DNA of 64,000 nt, from the NCBI GenBank assembly GCA_910579705.1, contig CAJTUI010000005.1:62001-126000 (forward strand). Reading direction: 5' to 3'. This document shows positions 49,313 through 56,691 of this stretch, piece by piece. Each line of letters opens with the position of its first letter. The stretch's first letter is position 1. The notes below the pieces were generated by a model, which was not told where the DNA came from, made no database searches, and was given only the letters and a program-made list of their open reading frames with translations. The translations under genes and the position numbers were made by a program. Source of the stretch: an uncultured Christensenella sp. GTDB taxonomy: Bacteria; Bacillota; Clostridia; Christensenellales; Borkfalkiaceae.

Positions 49313-49789
49313 ATGGCTTTAATACCGAACGACACCGAAAAACGAATATCTGTGGAATTTCAAAAACGTGTAATCGAACTTATGGACGATGCCGAACTTA
49401 AAAAAAAGGATTTGGCCGTTAAGGCTAATGTCAGCATTTCCGTTCTATCTAGAATTTTAATCTATGGTATCATACCCAGTTTAGGGGTATTGATAAAATT
49501 AGCTGATACATTTAATGTTTCTTTGAAGTATTTGTTGGCTGAAAGTGAAGAAACGGATTTTGAAAAATCAGAAAAAAACGTTACGTTTCAAACCCGTTTA
49601 CAAGAACTTATAAAGGAAAATAAAACCAAATATTCTGTTATTGCTCACAGTATGCCATTTACGAAAAACTATTTCTACGAATGGGAAAAATCCAATACAA
49701 TACCTTCTTGGGAATATTTAAAAGCTATTGCTGATTACTTCAAAGTTTCTCCCGACTATTTACTTGGTCGCACCGATTACAAAAATTGA
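49313..49789 (+). CDS. Double helix-turn-helix (XRE) regulator B
   Basis: 158 residues, the same length and layout as regulator A. HTH 1 about 15-80 (ELKKKDLAVKANVSISVLSR, GIIPSLGVLIKLADTF), HTH 2 about 95-158 (KYSVIAHSMPFTKNYFYEWE, YLKAIADYFKVSPDYLLGRT). Shared GIIPS, KNYFYEW and LGRTD motifs prove a duplication. AAAGG precedes the ATG. Followed by a terminator shared with thrC. Confidence 0.82.
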   Translation: MALIPNDTEKRISVEFQKRVIELMDDAELKKKDLAVKANVSISVLSRILIYGIIPSLGVLIKLADTFNVSLKYLLAESEETDFEKSEKNVTFQTRLQELIKENKTKYSVIAHSMPFTKNYFYEWEKSNTIPSWEYLKAIADYFKVSPDYLLGRTDYKN

Positions 49790-49799
49790 CGCAAAAAAA

Positions 49800-49828
49800 G
49801 CCCCGCGCTGTCGCGCGGGGCCGTTATT
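49800..49828. terminator. Bidirectional terminator between double-HTH genes and thrC
   Basis: GCCCCGCGC and GCGCGGGGC stem; U-run on the minus side (CTTTTTTTG). Confidence 0.8.
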
Positions 49829-51312
49829 TATTTACCTATAAAATCCATTACTTCTTCAAACAGTTTCTTTCTGTCCGCCGTGCGCGTGAACCGCGCGGGC
49901 TTATCCCTCAGCTCTTTGAGGCACTTGGGCACGGCCATTGCGGTCGCCGCGTGCAGACGCTTTATGCCCTTGAAACTGTCTTTCACGTCGTTGCCCGTGA
50001 CGGCGTAAAGCACGTCCTGCGGGAACTTGTACGGATTGGCGGTTGCGACGATAACCATTTTGGTTTCGTCCTTTTTATTTTTCTCGAACCAGTCCACCGC
50101 GACCTTCATTGCACAGCCCGTGTGCGTGTCCATCGTATAGCCCGTGTCGACAAATACGTCGTACATAGCCTCCACGCAACCGTCCTCGTCCGCGAACCCG
50201 CCGTCGAACGTTTTCGCGATTTCCTGCCGCTCCTCTTCGGTTATGCTGTACACGCCCTCGCTTTTGAGGTCAGCCATACGCTTTGCGGTAAGCTTTGCGT
50301 TTCTGCCCGAAATTTCGAAAATAAGCCTTTCGAGATTGGACGAAACGAGAATATCCATAGACGGCGAAGTGGTTTTGATAAATTCGCGGCGGATATCGTA
50401 CTCGCCCGTCTGCAAGAAGTCCGCAAGCACCTTATTGGAGTTTGACGCGCAATGCAGCCTGCGCACGGGCAGACCCATATTTTTGGCGTAATACGCCGCA
50501 AGAATATTGCCAAAGTTGCCCGTGGGCACGGTAAAATCTATCTCTTCGCCCGCCTGTATCTGGTTTGACGACAGCAAATCCAGATACGCGGAAAAATAAT
50601 ACGCTATCTGCGGCGCGAGCCTGCCGAAGTTAATCGAGTTCGCCGAAGACAAAACAACGTTCTTTTCGGCGAGCGCGGCCACCCGCTCCTCACTGGAAAA
50701 AATCTCTTTGACGGCGGTCTGGCAGTCGTCGAAATTGCCCTTGACCGCGACTACGTTCACATTTTTCCCTTCCTGCGTGCACATCTGCAACTTCTGCATT
50801 TTCGACACGCCCTCGCTGGGATAAAACACGCAGATTTTAACGCCGTCCGCGTCCTTGAACCCTTCGAGCGCGGCCTTGCCCGTATCGCCCGAGGTTGCTA
50901 CAAGCACGAGAATTTCCTGTTTAATGCCGCACAAATCGCACCCCTTTCTAAGAAGATAGGGCAACACGGTCAGCGCCATATCCTTGAACGCGCAAGTGGG
51001 GCCGTGAAAAAGTTCGAGTATGTAAACGCCGTCGTCCAGCCTGACGAGCGGCGCGGGGTCGTCGCCTTCAAACTTCGCGTACGCCGCCTCGCAAGCGGCC
51101 AAAAGCTCCTTTTTATCGTACTCGTCGAAAAACTTCGAAAGGATAAACGCCGCGCGCTCGGGATAGCTCATACCGAGCATCTGCTCCATATCCTGTCCCG
51201 AAACGCAAGGGAACTTTTCGGGCACGAAAAGCCCGCCGTTTTTGGCAAGCCCCTGTACGACCGCTTTCGCGCCCGTTACTTTTTCTCCGCCTCTGGTGCT
51301 GATAAATTTCAT
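49828..51312 (-). CDS. thrC: Threonine synthase
   Basis: 494 residues, the longer (yeast/E. coli-like) class. FHGPTCAFKDMALTVLPYLL about 100 has the PLP lysine in FKD, VATSGDTGKAALEGFKD about 150 the phosphate loop, GNFDDCQTAV and NFGRLAPQIAYYFSAYL. Converts O-phosphohomoserine to threonine. Apparently monocistronic, with a terminator shared with the double-HTH genes. Confidence 0.95.
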   Translation of the reverse strand: MKFISTRGGEKVTGAKAVVQGLAKNGGLFVPEKFPCVSGQDMEQMLGMSYPERAAFILSKFFDEYDKKELLAACEAAYAKFEGDDPAPLVRLDDGVYILELFHGPTCAFKDMALTVLPYLLRKGCDLCGIKQEILVLVATSGDTGKAALEGFKDADGVKICVFYPSEGVSKMQKLQMCTQEGKNVNVVAVKGNFDDCQTAVKEIFSSEERVAALAEKNVVLSSANSINFGRLAPQIAYYFSAYLDLLSSNQIQAGEEIDFTVPTGNFGNILAAYYAKNMGLPVRRLHCASNSNKVLADFLQTGEYDIRREFIKTTSPSMDILVSSNLERLIFEISGRNAKLTAKRMADLKSEGVYSITEEERQEIAKTFDGGFADEDGCVEAMYDVFVDTGYTMDTHTGCAMKVAVDWFEKNKKDETKMVIVATANPYKFPQDVLYAVTGNDVKDSFKGIKRLHAATAMAVPKCLKELRDKPARFTRTADRKKLFEEVMDFIGK

Positions 51313-51362
51313 TATATAATCTCCGTTGATAAATTTACTTCACGGAAATTATTTCCGTAAAC

Positions 51363-51770
51363 TTATGCGTATTTTGCGATAAAGTCGGGCAGTTCTTCCT
51401 TAGCGCAACTACAAGTTATAGTAACCGTAATTCCGTTCTCTGCCGAAATTTTTTCGAGCATATAGAAAATGCCCGCAAGCTCTTTAAGCTCCTTGCCCGT
51501 AATTCTGGCAATTCCGTCTATGTAAATATATTCGTGGTCGCTGTTGCAAGCGGCAACGCCCTTTACGAACCCGCAAAGCGCCTCTTCGCCCGCGACTGCC
51601 CAGTCCTTAACGTCAATGAACCGCACTTCGCGTTTCAAGTCGTACATATACCTTTTAGTATCGGTAATAAAAACGCTGAGGCCCTTCGCGCTCTCCGCCT
51701 GAGAGTTCGCCGCGTCTATAAGCTGTTTTGTCTTGCCTGCGCCCTTTGGTCCGTATACCAGTTTAATCAT
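51363..51770 (-). CDS. Small P-loop protein of unknown function (135 aa)
   Basis: From MIKLVYGPKGAGKTKQLIDA; Walker A GPKGAGKT at residues 7-14, Walker B-like YIYIDGIARI about 80-90. The compact one-domain ATPase-like fold has no further domains, and similar proteins are often called 'twitching motility PilT' without support. GGAGG eight bases before the ATG at 51770 decides the start. Encoded between thrC and aspC on the minus strand. Role unknown. Confidence 0.75.
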   Translation of the reverse strand: MIKLVYGPKGAGKTKQLIDAANSQAESAKGLSVFITDTKRYMYDLKREVRFIDVKDWAVAGEEALCGFVKGVAACNSDHEYIYIDGIARITGKELKELAGIFYMLEKISAENGITVTITCSCAKEELPDFIAKYA

Positions 51771-51859
51771 TGAAATACCTCCTGAATGATGTGTAATATA
51801 TTCTATCAAGAAAACGAAGGAATTTCAATACCTTTTTGAAAATTTGTCAAAATAAATTT

Positions 51860-53062
51860 TTACTCGCACTCTTTCGCGAACTCTGCGATTTTTTCCAGCC
51901 CTTCGAGCATATCCTTTTCGGACAGCGCGTACGAAAGCCTTACCGCGTCGTCGTCGCCGAAACAGACGCCGGGCGTAAGCGCGACTTTTTTATGCGTAAG
52001 CAACAGGTCTGCCACGTCCATACTGCCGCGTATGCGCACGCCCTCGTAATACTTGCCGTAGAGATTGTCGCAAAGCAGCATTACGTAGAACGCGCCGTCG
52101 GGCTTGACGTAATCGAGCCCGAGCGCCTTCATTTCTTCCAGTTTTTGCAGCATCAGCTCGCGCCGCTTGCCGAACGCCTTAACCATATCGCGCACGGGTT
52201 TCTCGTCCCCCGTGAGCGCCGCGACGGACGCGTACTGGGTCATTGTGTTTACGTTCGAGGTAGAGTGGCTCTGGAACGACGAAATGGCTTTCGCGACGTG
52301 CTCGGGACAGGCGAGATAGCCCAGCCTCCAACCCGTCATAGCATAGGACTTGGAAACGCCGTTAATTACAATCGTCCTCTCCTTCATTGCGGGCGAGCAG
52401 CTTGCGATAGAGAAATGCGTTTCGCCGCCGTAAATAAGCTTTTCGTAAATCTCGTCCGACAGCACGGTCAAGTCGTATCTCTCGCACACTTCCGCAATCT
52501 TGCGTATCTCGTCCTCGGTATACACCGCGCCCGTGGGGTTGCAGGGGCTGTTGAAGATAAGCATTTTTGTATGCGGCGTAATCATATTCTCGATCTGCGC
52601 CGCCGTGACCTTGTAGCCGTGTCGCGCCTTTGCCATTACGTACACGGGCACGCCGCCGCAGCTTTTAACCACTTCGGGATATGTAAGCCAATAGGGCTTG
52701 GGTATAAGCACCTCGTCGCCGGGATTGATTGTTGCAAACACCGCGTTGAATATCGAGTGTTTCGCGCCGTTCGAAATTATTATCTGCGAGGGGTCGTATT
52801 CTAGATTATTGTCAAGTTTCAGCTTTTTTACAACAGCTTTTTTCAATTTGGGCAATCCCGCCGCCGCAACGTACTTGGTATAGCCCGCGTCCAGCGCGTC
52901 CTTCGCGGCCTGCACAATGTGCGCGGGCGTGTTGAAGTCGGGTTCGCCCACGCCGAAGTTTATAACCCTTTCGCCCGCCGCTTTCAGCTCGTTCGCTTTT
53001 GCGGATATGGCAAGAGTCATAGACGGCGCTATCGCCTTTATTCTTTCAGATACGTTAATCAT
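51860..53062 (-). CDS. Aspartate aminotransferase (class I/II, fold type I)
   Basis: 400 residues from MINVSERIKAIAPSMTLAIS. PLP motif VSKSYAMTGWRLGYLACPE (about 236, catalytic Lys in SKSYAMTGWR), NSPCNPTGAVYTEDEIR about 172, ISNGAKHSIFNAVFATINPGDEV about 94. Transfers amino groups between aspartate and 2-oxoglutarate. Start at 53062 has GCGAGG. Promoter TTGCAA-17-TATAAT upstream. Confidence 0.92.
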   Translation of the reverse strand: MINVSERIKAIAPSMTLAISAKANELKAAGERVINFGVGEPDFNTPAHIVQAAKDALDAGYTKYVAAAGLPKLKKAVVKKLKLDNNLEYDPSQIIISNGAKHSIFNAVFATINPGDEVLIPKPYWLTYPEVVKSCGGVPVYVMAKARHGYKVTAAQIENMITPHTKMLIFNSPCNPTGAVYTEDEIRKIAEVCERYDLTVLSDEIYEKLIYGGETHFSIASCSPAMKERTIVINGVSKSYAMTGWRLGYLACPEHVAKAISSFQSHSTSNVNTMTQYASVAALTGDEKPVRDMVKAFGKRRELMLQKLEEMKALGLDYVKPDGAFYVMLLCDNLYGKYYEGVRIRGSMDVADLLLTHKKVALTPGVCFGDDDAVRLSYALSEKDMLEGLEKIAEFAKECE

Positions 53063-53101
53063 ATGTAATCCTCGCTTAAATGTGTCGTTATAACACAGAT
53101 T

Positions 53102-53130
53102 ATTATACACGTGCGCGCGCGTATTTGCAA
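53102..53130 (-). promoter_or_regulatory. Promoter of the aspartate aminotransferase gene
   Basis: Minus strand TTGCAA (53130-53125), 17 bases with a CG-repeat (CGCGCGCAC), TATAAT (53107-53102). Confidence 0.65.
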
Positions 53131-53161
53131 ATATTTGAACGGAAATTTTAGCTTTACAAGG

Positions 53162-53190
53162 CCCGAAACGGGTCGGTTTTCGGGTTTTTT
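53162..53190 (+). terminator. Orphan plus-strand hairpin and U-run
   Basis: CCCGAAA-CGGGTCGG-TTTTCGGG then TTTTTT. No plus-strand gene ends here: the nearest upstream gene is on the minus strand. Could end a short RNA or be a leader attenuator upstream of the 53239 promoter. Confidence 0.5.
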
Positions 53191-53238
53191 ATCAAATACT
53201 TATAAAAAGCGGACGAATAAAAAAGTTTGTCAAAACGC

Positions 53239-53267
53239 TTGACAAATGCTTTTTGATATAATATAAA
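53239..53267 (+). promoter_or_regulatory. Promoter of the surface protein gene
   Basis: TTGACA (53239-53244), 17 bases, TATAAA (53262-53267); a TATAAT also lies inside the spacer. Leader about 67 bases with GGAGG before the ATG. Confidence 0.75.
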
Positions 53268-53340
53268 CTATACATATCGTATGTGTTGCCGCATATTACA
53301 TAATATATAGTGCAACCAAAAACAACGATACGGAGGTTTT

Positions 53341-56300
53341 ATGAAAACTATGAATAAACGCGCGGCAATCGCCGGTCTTGGCGCCGCTTGCGTACTTTCG
53401 CTTTCGATTGGCGCGTGTATGCTGGCTGTCAGACCCGCACAGTCTGCCGCACTTGCAGAGGACGCTGTTGCGCCCAACGTTAAAACTTATTTTTACGACA
53501 ACCTCGTTGACGCTGAAAATAAGGAGTACACGCTCGCGAAAAAGTTCTATAAAGCATTTGAAGAACTCGATAAAAACGGAGATTTCAAGGACGGCAGAGT
53601 TGACTACGCGCTTGACAAAATCCTGACTTCGGACGAAATCAAGGGCTGGGTAGAAAACGGCGAACTTACCATTCCCAAAGCTTTCGGCGCGGCGCGCGAC
53701 GCTTTCCGCACCGACCACCCCGAAATCTTCTACATCGATTTCTACAAGCTGACAATCAGCGCGGGCCGCAGCGGCGGCGTTTACAGCGCGTACATCGATT
53801 CTGGACGCGAGGCCAACGCCTATATGGATAAGAGCATCAATACCGAGGCGAAGGTAAACACGGCCATCAACGCGCTCAACGCCAAAATCGACGAGATTGC
53901 GGCCAAAGCGAACGAAGAGGCAGAAAAGGACACTTACAGCACCGCAAAGGAAGTTGTTAAGGCCAGATACGTAAACAAGTATCTTGCGGAGTATATCGAG
54001 TACGACTACGTTGCATACGACAACAAGGACAACGAAAACGCGGACGTATCTTCCCAGATAAACACGCCTTACGGCGGACTTGTGCTCGGTAAATCGGTCT
54101 GCGGCGGATATTCGACCAGCTTTAAGGTGGTAATGGATAAACTGGGTATCCCCTGCCTTACCGTAAACGGAACGAGCAACCAGAAAGACGAAACGGGCAA
54201 GAATTCCAGCGGCAGCGTTTACCATATGTGGAACTACGTATGGCTTGCAAATCCCCCCGCGGTCCAAGGCGAACCCGCCGCGTATTCGGCGCGCGCCAAC
54301 GGCGGCGAATGGTATTCGGTTGACGTTACCTGGAACAGCCCGGCTACCAATAAAAACAAGTATATGCTTATGAGCAAGGACGCAGACGCGCTTATTCACG
54401 TAAACGACGGCGTAATCTCTTCTTCTGGCTACGAGCTTGTTTATCCCGAGCTTTCGGGCCACAACTACGGCAGCACGGGCGAAACCGACGGCTTGCAGTT
54501 CTCGATAATCTACGAATCTTCCGGCAACAAGGACGAATACGACAACGACATAGTCCAGAACTGGGAAACGATAAGCTACAACGGCAAGGGCGCGAAAAGG
54601 CTTATAGAGGAAGACAATCTCCACATAGTGTTCCGCAACGCGTTTATGGACAAAAAAACCGGCGAAATGAAATGGACCAGCTGGTGCGATCTGGACGGTT
54701 ACAGACAGTACGTTGCCGAGGCAACGGGCAGCGACGGCCTTGTTGTAGACAGCGGCAACGAAACCAAACAGTACGGCAACCCCAGCTACCTCTACTCGCA
54801 GTACGCGGTGTTCGAAGTAGGTCCCGATATGAAGTACGACCCCGTATACGGCAGTCCCAACGCACAGACGAATGTTAATACTTTCTTCTCGGACGACTGC
54901 AAGATAGAAGAAAACATCGAGGCCATATCCGATTTGAAGGTAAACGAATCCTTCGGAACTTATACTCCCCCTCCCCACGCGATGTCGTCTACCCCGTCGT
55001 TCCAGGCGGAGCAGACCATAAGCGACAGTATGCGCGACCCGAAGATTAAAGACAAGGTCATAATGAGCGAAAAGTACGCTTACAACATCTCCGTCACCTA
55101 TAACGAAGATATGCATATACTCGACGAGAGCAAACCCATCGGCATTACGTTCGTAAACGGTTTCAAAAACATTTACGAATACGCGAAGCTTCTTCCTCTC
55201 GACGACAAAGGAACTTTGGTTGAGCTTGTCAAGTCCTCGCCCGACAGCGGCTACGACACGCTGAAATTCAAGTTTATACCCAGCCTTATGTACGAGCATA
55301 ACCGTTGCGGTTACAGCTTCACGTTTACGAACGTAGGCTCTGCGAAACTTGTGGCCAAGAAAGTGGACGGACAGCTTACTACGGTAACCTCAGACAAGTT
55401 GCCCAACTCGGTTTACTACAACTTCTCCAGAATTTCCGGCGCCTGCCCCGCACGTTTCAACTATGACGGAAGGCTTTGGATCGAATGCTGCGCACAGCCT
55501 ACTTTAATTGACAACTCCGACCTGTCCGTAAACGGATTTAAGGACGAGGAAGGCAACAGCACCTTCTCCGAGCACGAGAGGAGCCAGATGATGCTCGTAG
55601 TAGAGAACGTGAACGAAGAAACCGAAAATTCTATGCTTGACGCCATCGATTCCAACAAGGATATGGTTAGCAGCGACGACATTCACGCAAGCCAGACCTA
55701 CGACATCAGGTTGCAGATTTGTAACAAGTATCCCACCATTTCCGACGGCAGCTACATTAAAATGGCGCTCGGTTTCCCCGAAGGCTACGGCCCCGATATG
55801 GCAGGCGTAACGTTTAAACTCTTCCACCGTAAACACATTCAGGGCGACGAGTACATCATAGAGGAAATTCCCTGCGTTGTCACCCAGTTCGGTATAGTTG
55901 CTACGGTTACCAGTTTCTCGCCGTATATGGTTGCGGTCGTGGACGCGGACAAAGCGACCACGAAGAACGTGTTTGCAAGCATAAACGGTGCGGGCGGCAA
56001 GCTCAATGCTCAGGACGGACAGATTCAGGCGCTTGAAAAAGCCGGCGACAAATACACCTACACCATTAAACCCGACGAAGGTTATATGATTTATTCCGTA
56101 ACCCTTAACAACAAACAGATTAAGGACCAAGTTACGGCGGACGGAAAGCTTACCTTAAACTACGAAGATCTTGACGCAAATAACGAGCTTGAAATCAAGT
56201 ACATCGCGATAGAGGCGGCACAGCGTTTCGTAGACAAGGAAATCGCGGAACCCGTAAAGGTTATGATTTCTACGGAAGGCGAAAGCAACAAGGTTGAAGG

Positions 56301-56481
56301 CACGGGCGGCGTTCAGGATCTGGTTATCCCCGAAATTCCCGACCCTACCCCCACTCCTAACCCCGGCAATACCGACAAACCCGTAAACACCACGGCGATT
56401 ATAATAAGCGTGGTCGCGGTTGTCGTAGCGCTCGGCGCGGGCGTTGCGGTTGTGATGGTTCTCAAACGCAAAAAGCAATAA
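53341..56481 (+). CDS. Large membrane-anchored surface protein with transglutaminase-like domain
   Basis: 1046 residues. Signal peptide (1-38, LGAACVLSLSIGACMLAV). A transglutaminase-like cysteine domain about 200-345: GKSVCGGYSTSFKVVMDKLG (Cys 254), GSVYHMWNYVWL (His 295), WYSVDVTWNSP (Asp 328), the full catalytic triad. The region 450-900 holds beta-sandwich-like segments. The tail is PDPTPTPNPGNTDKPV, a membrane helix AIIISVVAVVVALGAGVAVV and KRKKQ. Such domains act as proteases or protein cross-linkers at the cell surface. Not an LPXTG anchor. Monocistronic, strongly promoted. Confidence 0.85.
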   Translation: MKTMNKRAAIAGLGAACVLSLSIGACMLAVRPAQSAALAEDAVAPNVKTYFYDNLVDAENKEYTLAKKFYKAFEELDKNGDFKDGRVDYALDKILTSDEIKGWVENGELTIPKAFGAARDAFRTDHPEIFYIDFYKLTISAGRSGGVYSAYIDSGREANAYMDKSINTEAKVNTAINALNAKIDEIAAKANEEAEKDTYSTAKEVVKARYVNKYLAEYIEYDYVAYDNKDNENADVSSQINTPYGGLVLGKSVCGGYSTSFKVVMDKLGIPCLTVNGTSNQKDETGKNSSGSVYHMWNYVWLANPPAVQGEPAAYSARANGGEWYSVDVTWNSPATNKNKYMLMSKDADALIHVNDGVISSSGYELVYPELSGHNYGSTGETDGLQFSIIYESSGNKDEYDNDIVQNWETISYNGKGAKRLIEEDNLHIVFRNAFMDKKTGEMKWTSWCDLDGYRQYVAEATGSDGLVVDSGNETKQYGNPSYLYSQYAVFEVGPDMKYDPVYGSPNAQTNVNTFFSDDCKIEENIEAISDLKVNESFGTYTPPPHAMSSTPSFQAEQTISDSMRDPKIKDKVIMSEKYAYNISVTYNEDMHILDESKPIGITFVNGFKNIYEYAKLLPLDDKGTLVELVKSSPDSGYDTLKFKFIPSLMYEHNRCGYSFTFTNVGSAKLVAKKVDGQLTTVTSDKLPNSVYYNFSRISGACPARFNYDGRLWIECCAQPTLIDNSDLSVNGFKDEEGNSTFSEHERSQMMLVVENVNEETENSMLDAIDSNKDMVSSDDIHASQTYDIRLQICNKYPTISDGSYIKMALGFPEGYGPDMAGVTFKLFHRKHIQGDEYIIEEIPCVVTQFGIVATVTSFSPYMVAVVDADKATTKNVFASINGAGGKLNAQDGQIQALEKAGDKYTYTIKPDEGYMIYSVTLNNKQIKDQVTADGKLTLNYEDLDANNELEIKYIAIEAAQRFVDKEIAEPVKVMISTEGESNKVEGTGGVQDLVIPEIPDPTPTPNPGNTDKPVNTTAIIISVVAVVVALGAGVAVVMVLKRKKQ

Positions 56482-56490
56482 CGGATAATT

Positions 56491-56531
56491 AAAAAGCCCC
56501 GCACGGGTAATCCCGTGCGGGGCTTATTTTT
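56491..56531. terminator. Terminator after the surface protein gene
   Basis: AAAAAGCCCCGCACGGG-taa-TCCCGTGCGGGGCTT, then ATTTTTA; also faces the FeoB-associated gene's stop. Confidence 0.85.
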
Positions 56532-56688
56532 ATTTGTCCTTGTGTTTGTCGCAGAGCGTACAGCCGCCGCAACCGCAGTCGCAACCGCAACCGCCCTTGT
56601 GCTTTATCTTTCTGTATATTATAACGCCTATCGCCGCGGCGACTGCAACGCAAACCGTTACCAATACGGCTATGTCGACACCGTTCAT
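56530..56688 (-). CDS. FeoB-associated Cys-rich membrane protein
   Basis: 52 residues, MNGVDIAVLVTVCVAVAAAI, one membrane helix, then basic KHKGG and a Cys tail (CGCDCGCGGCTLC). Proteins of this form are regularly encoded next to feoB in Bacillota and probably handle ferrous iron at the channel. GGAGGAAG precedes the ATG. Ends immediately before the terminator and begins four bases after feoB. It is shorter than the usual minimum for ORF calling. Confidence 0.88.
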   Translation of the reverse strand: MNGVDIAVLVTVCVAVAAAIGVIIYRKIKHKGGCGCDCGCGGCTLCDKHKDK

Positions 56689-56691
56689 ATT

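Noticed and set aside
53296-55299. A 667-codon open frame on the minus strand opposite the surface protein gene.
   Set aside because: Antisense shadow; the plus frame has signal peptide, catalytic triad and anchor.
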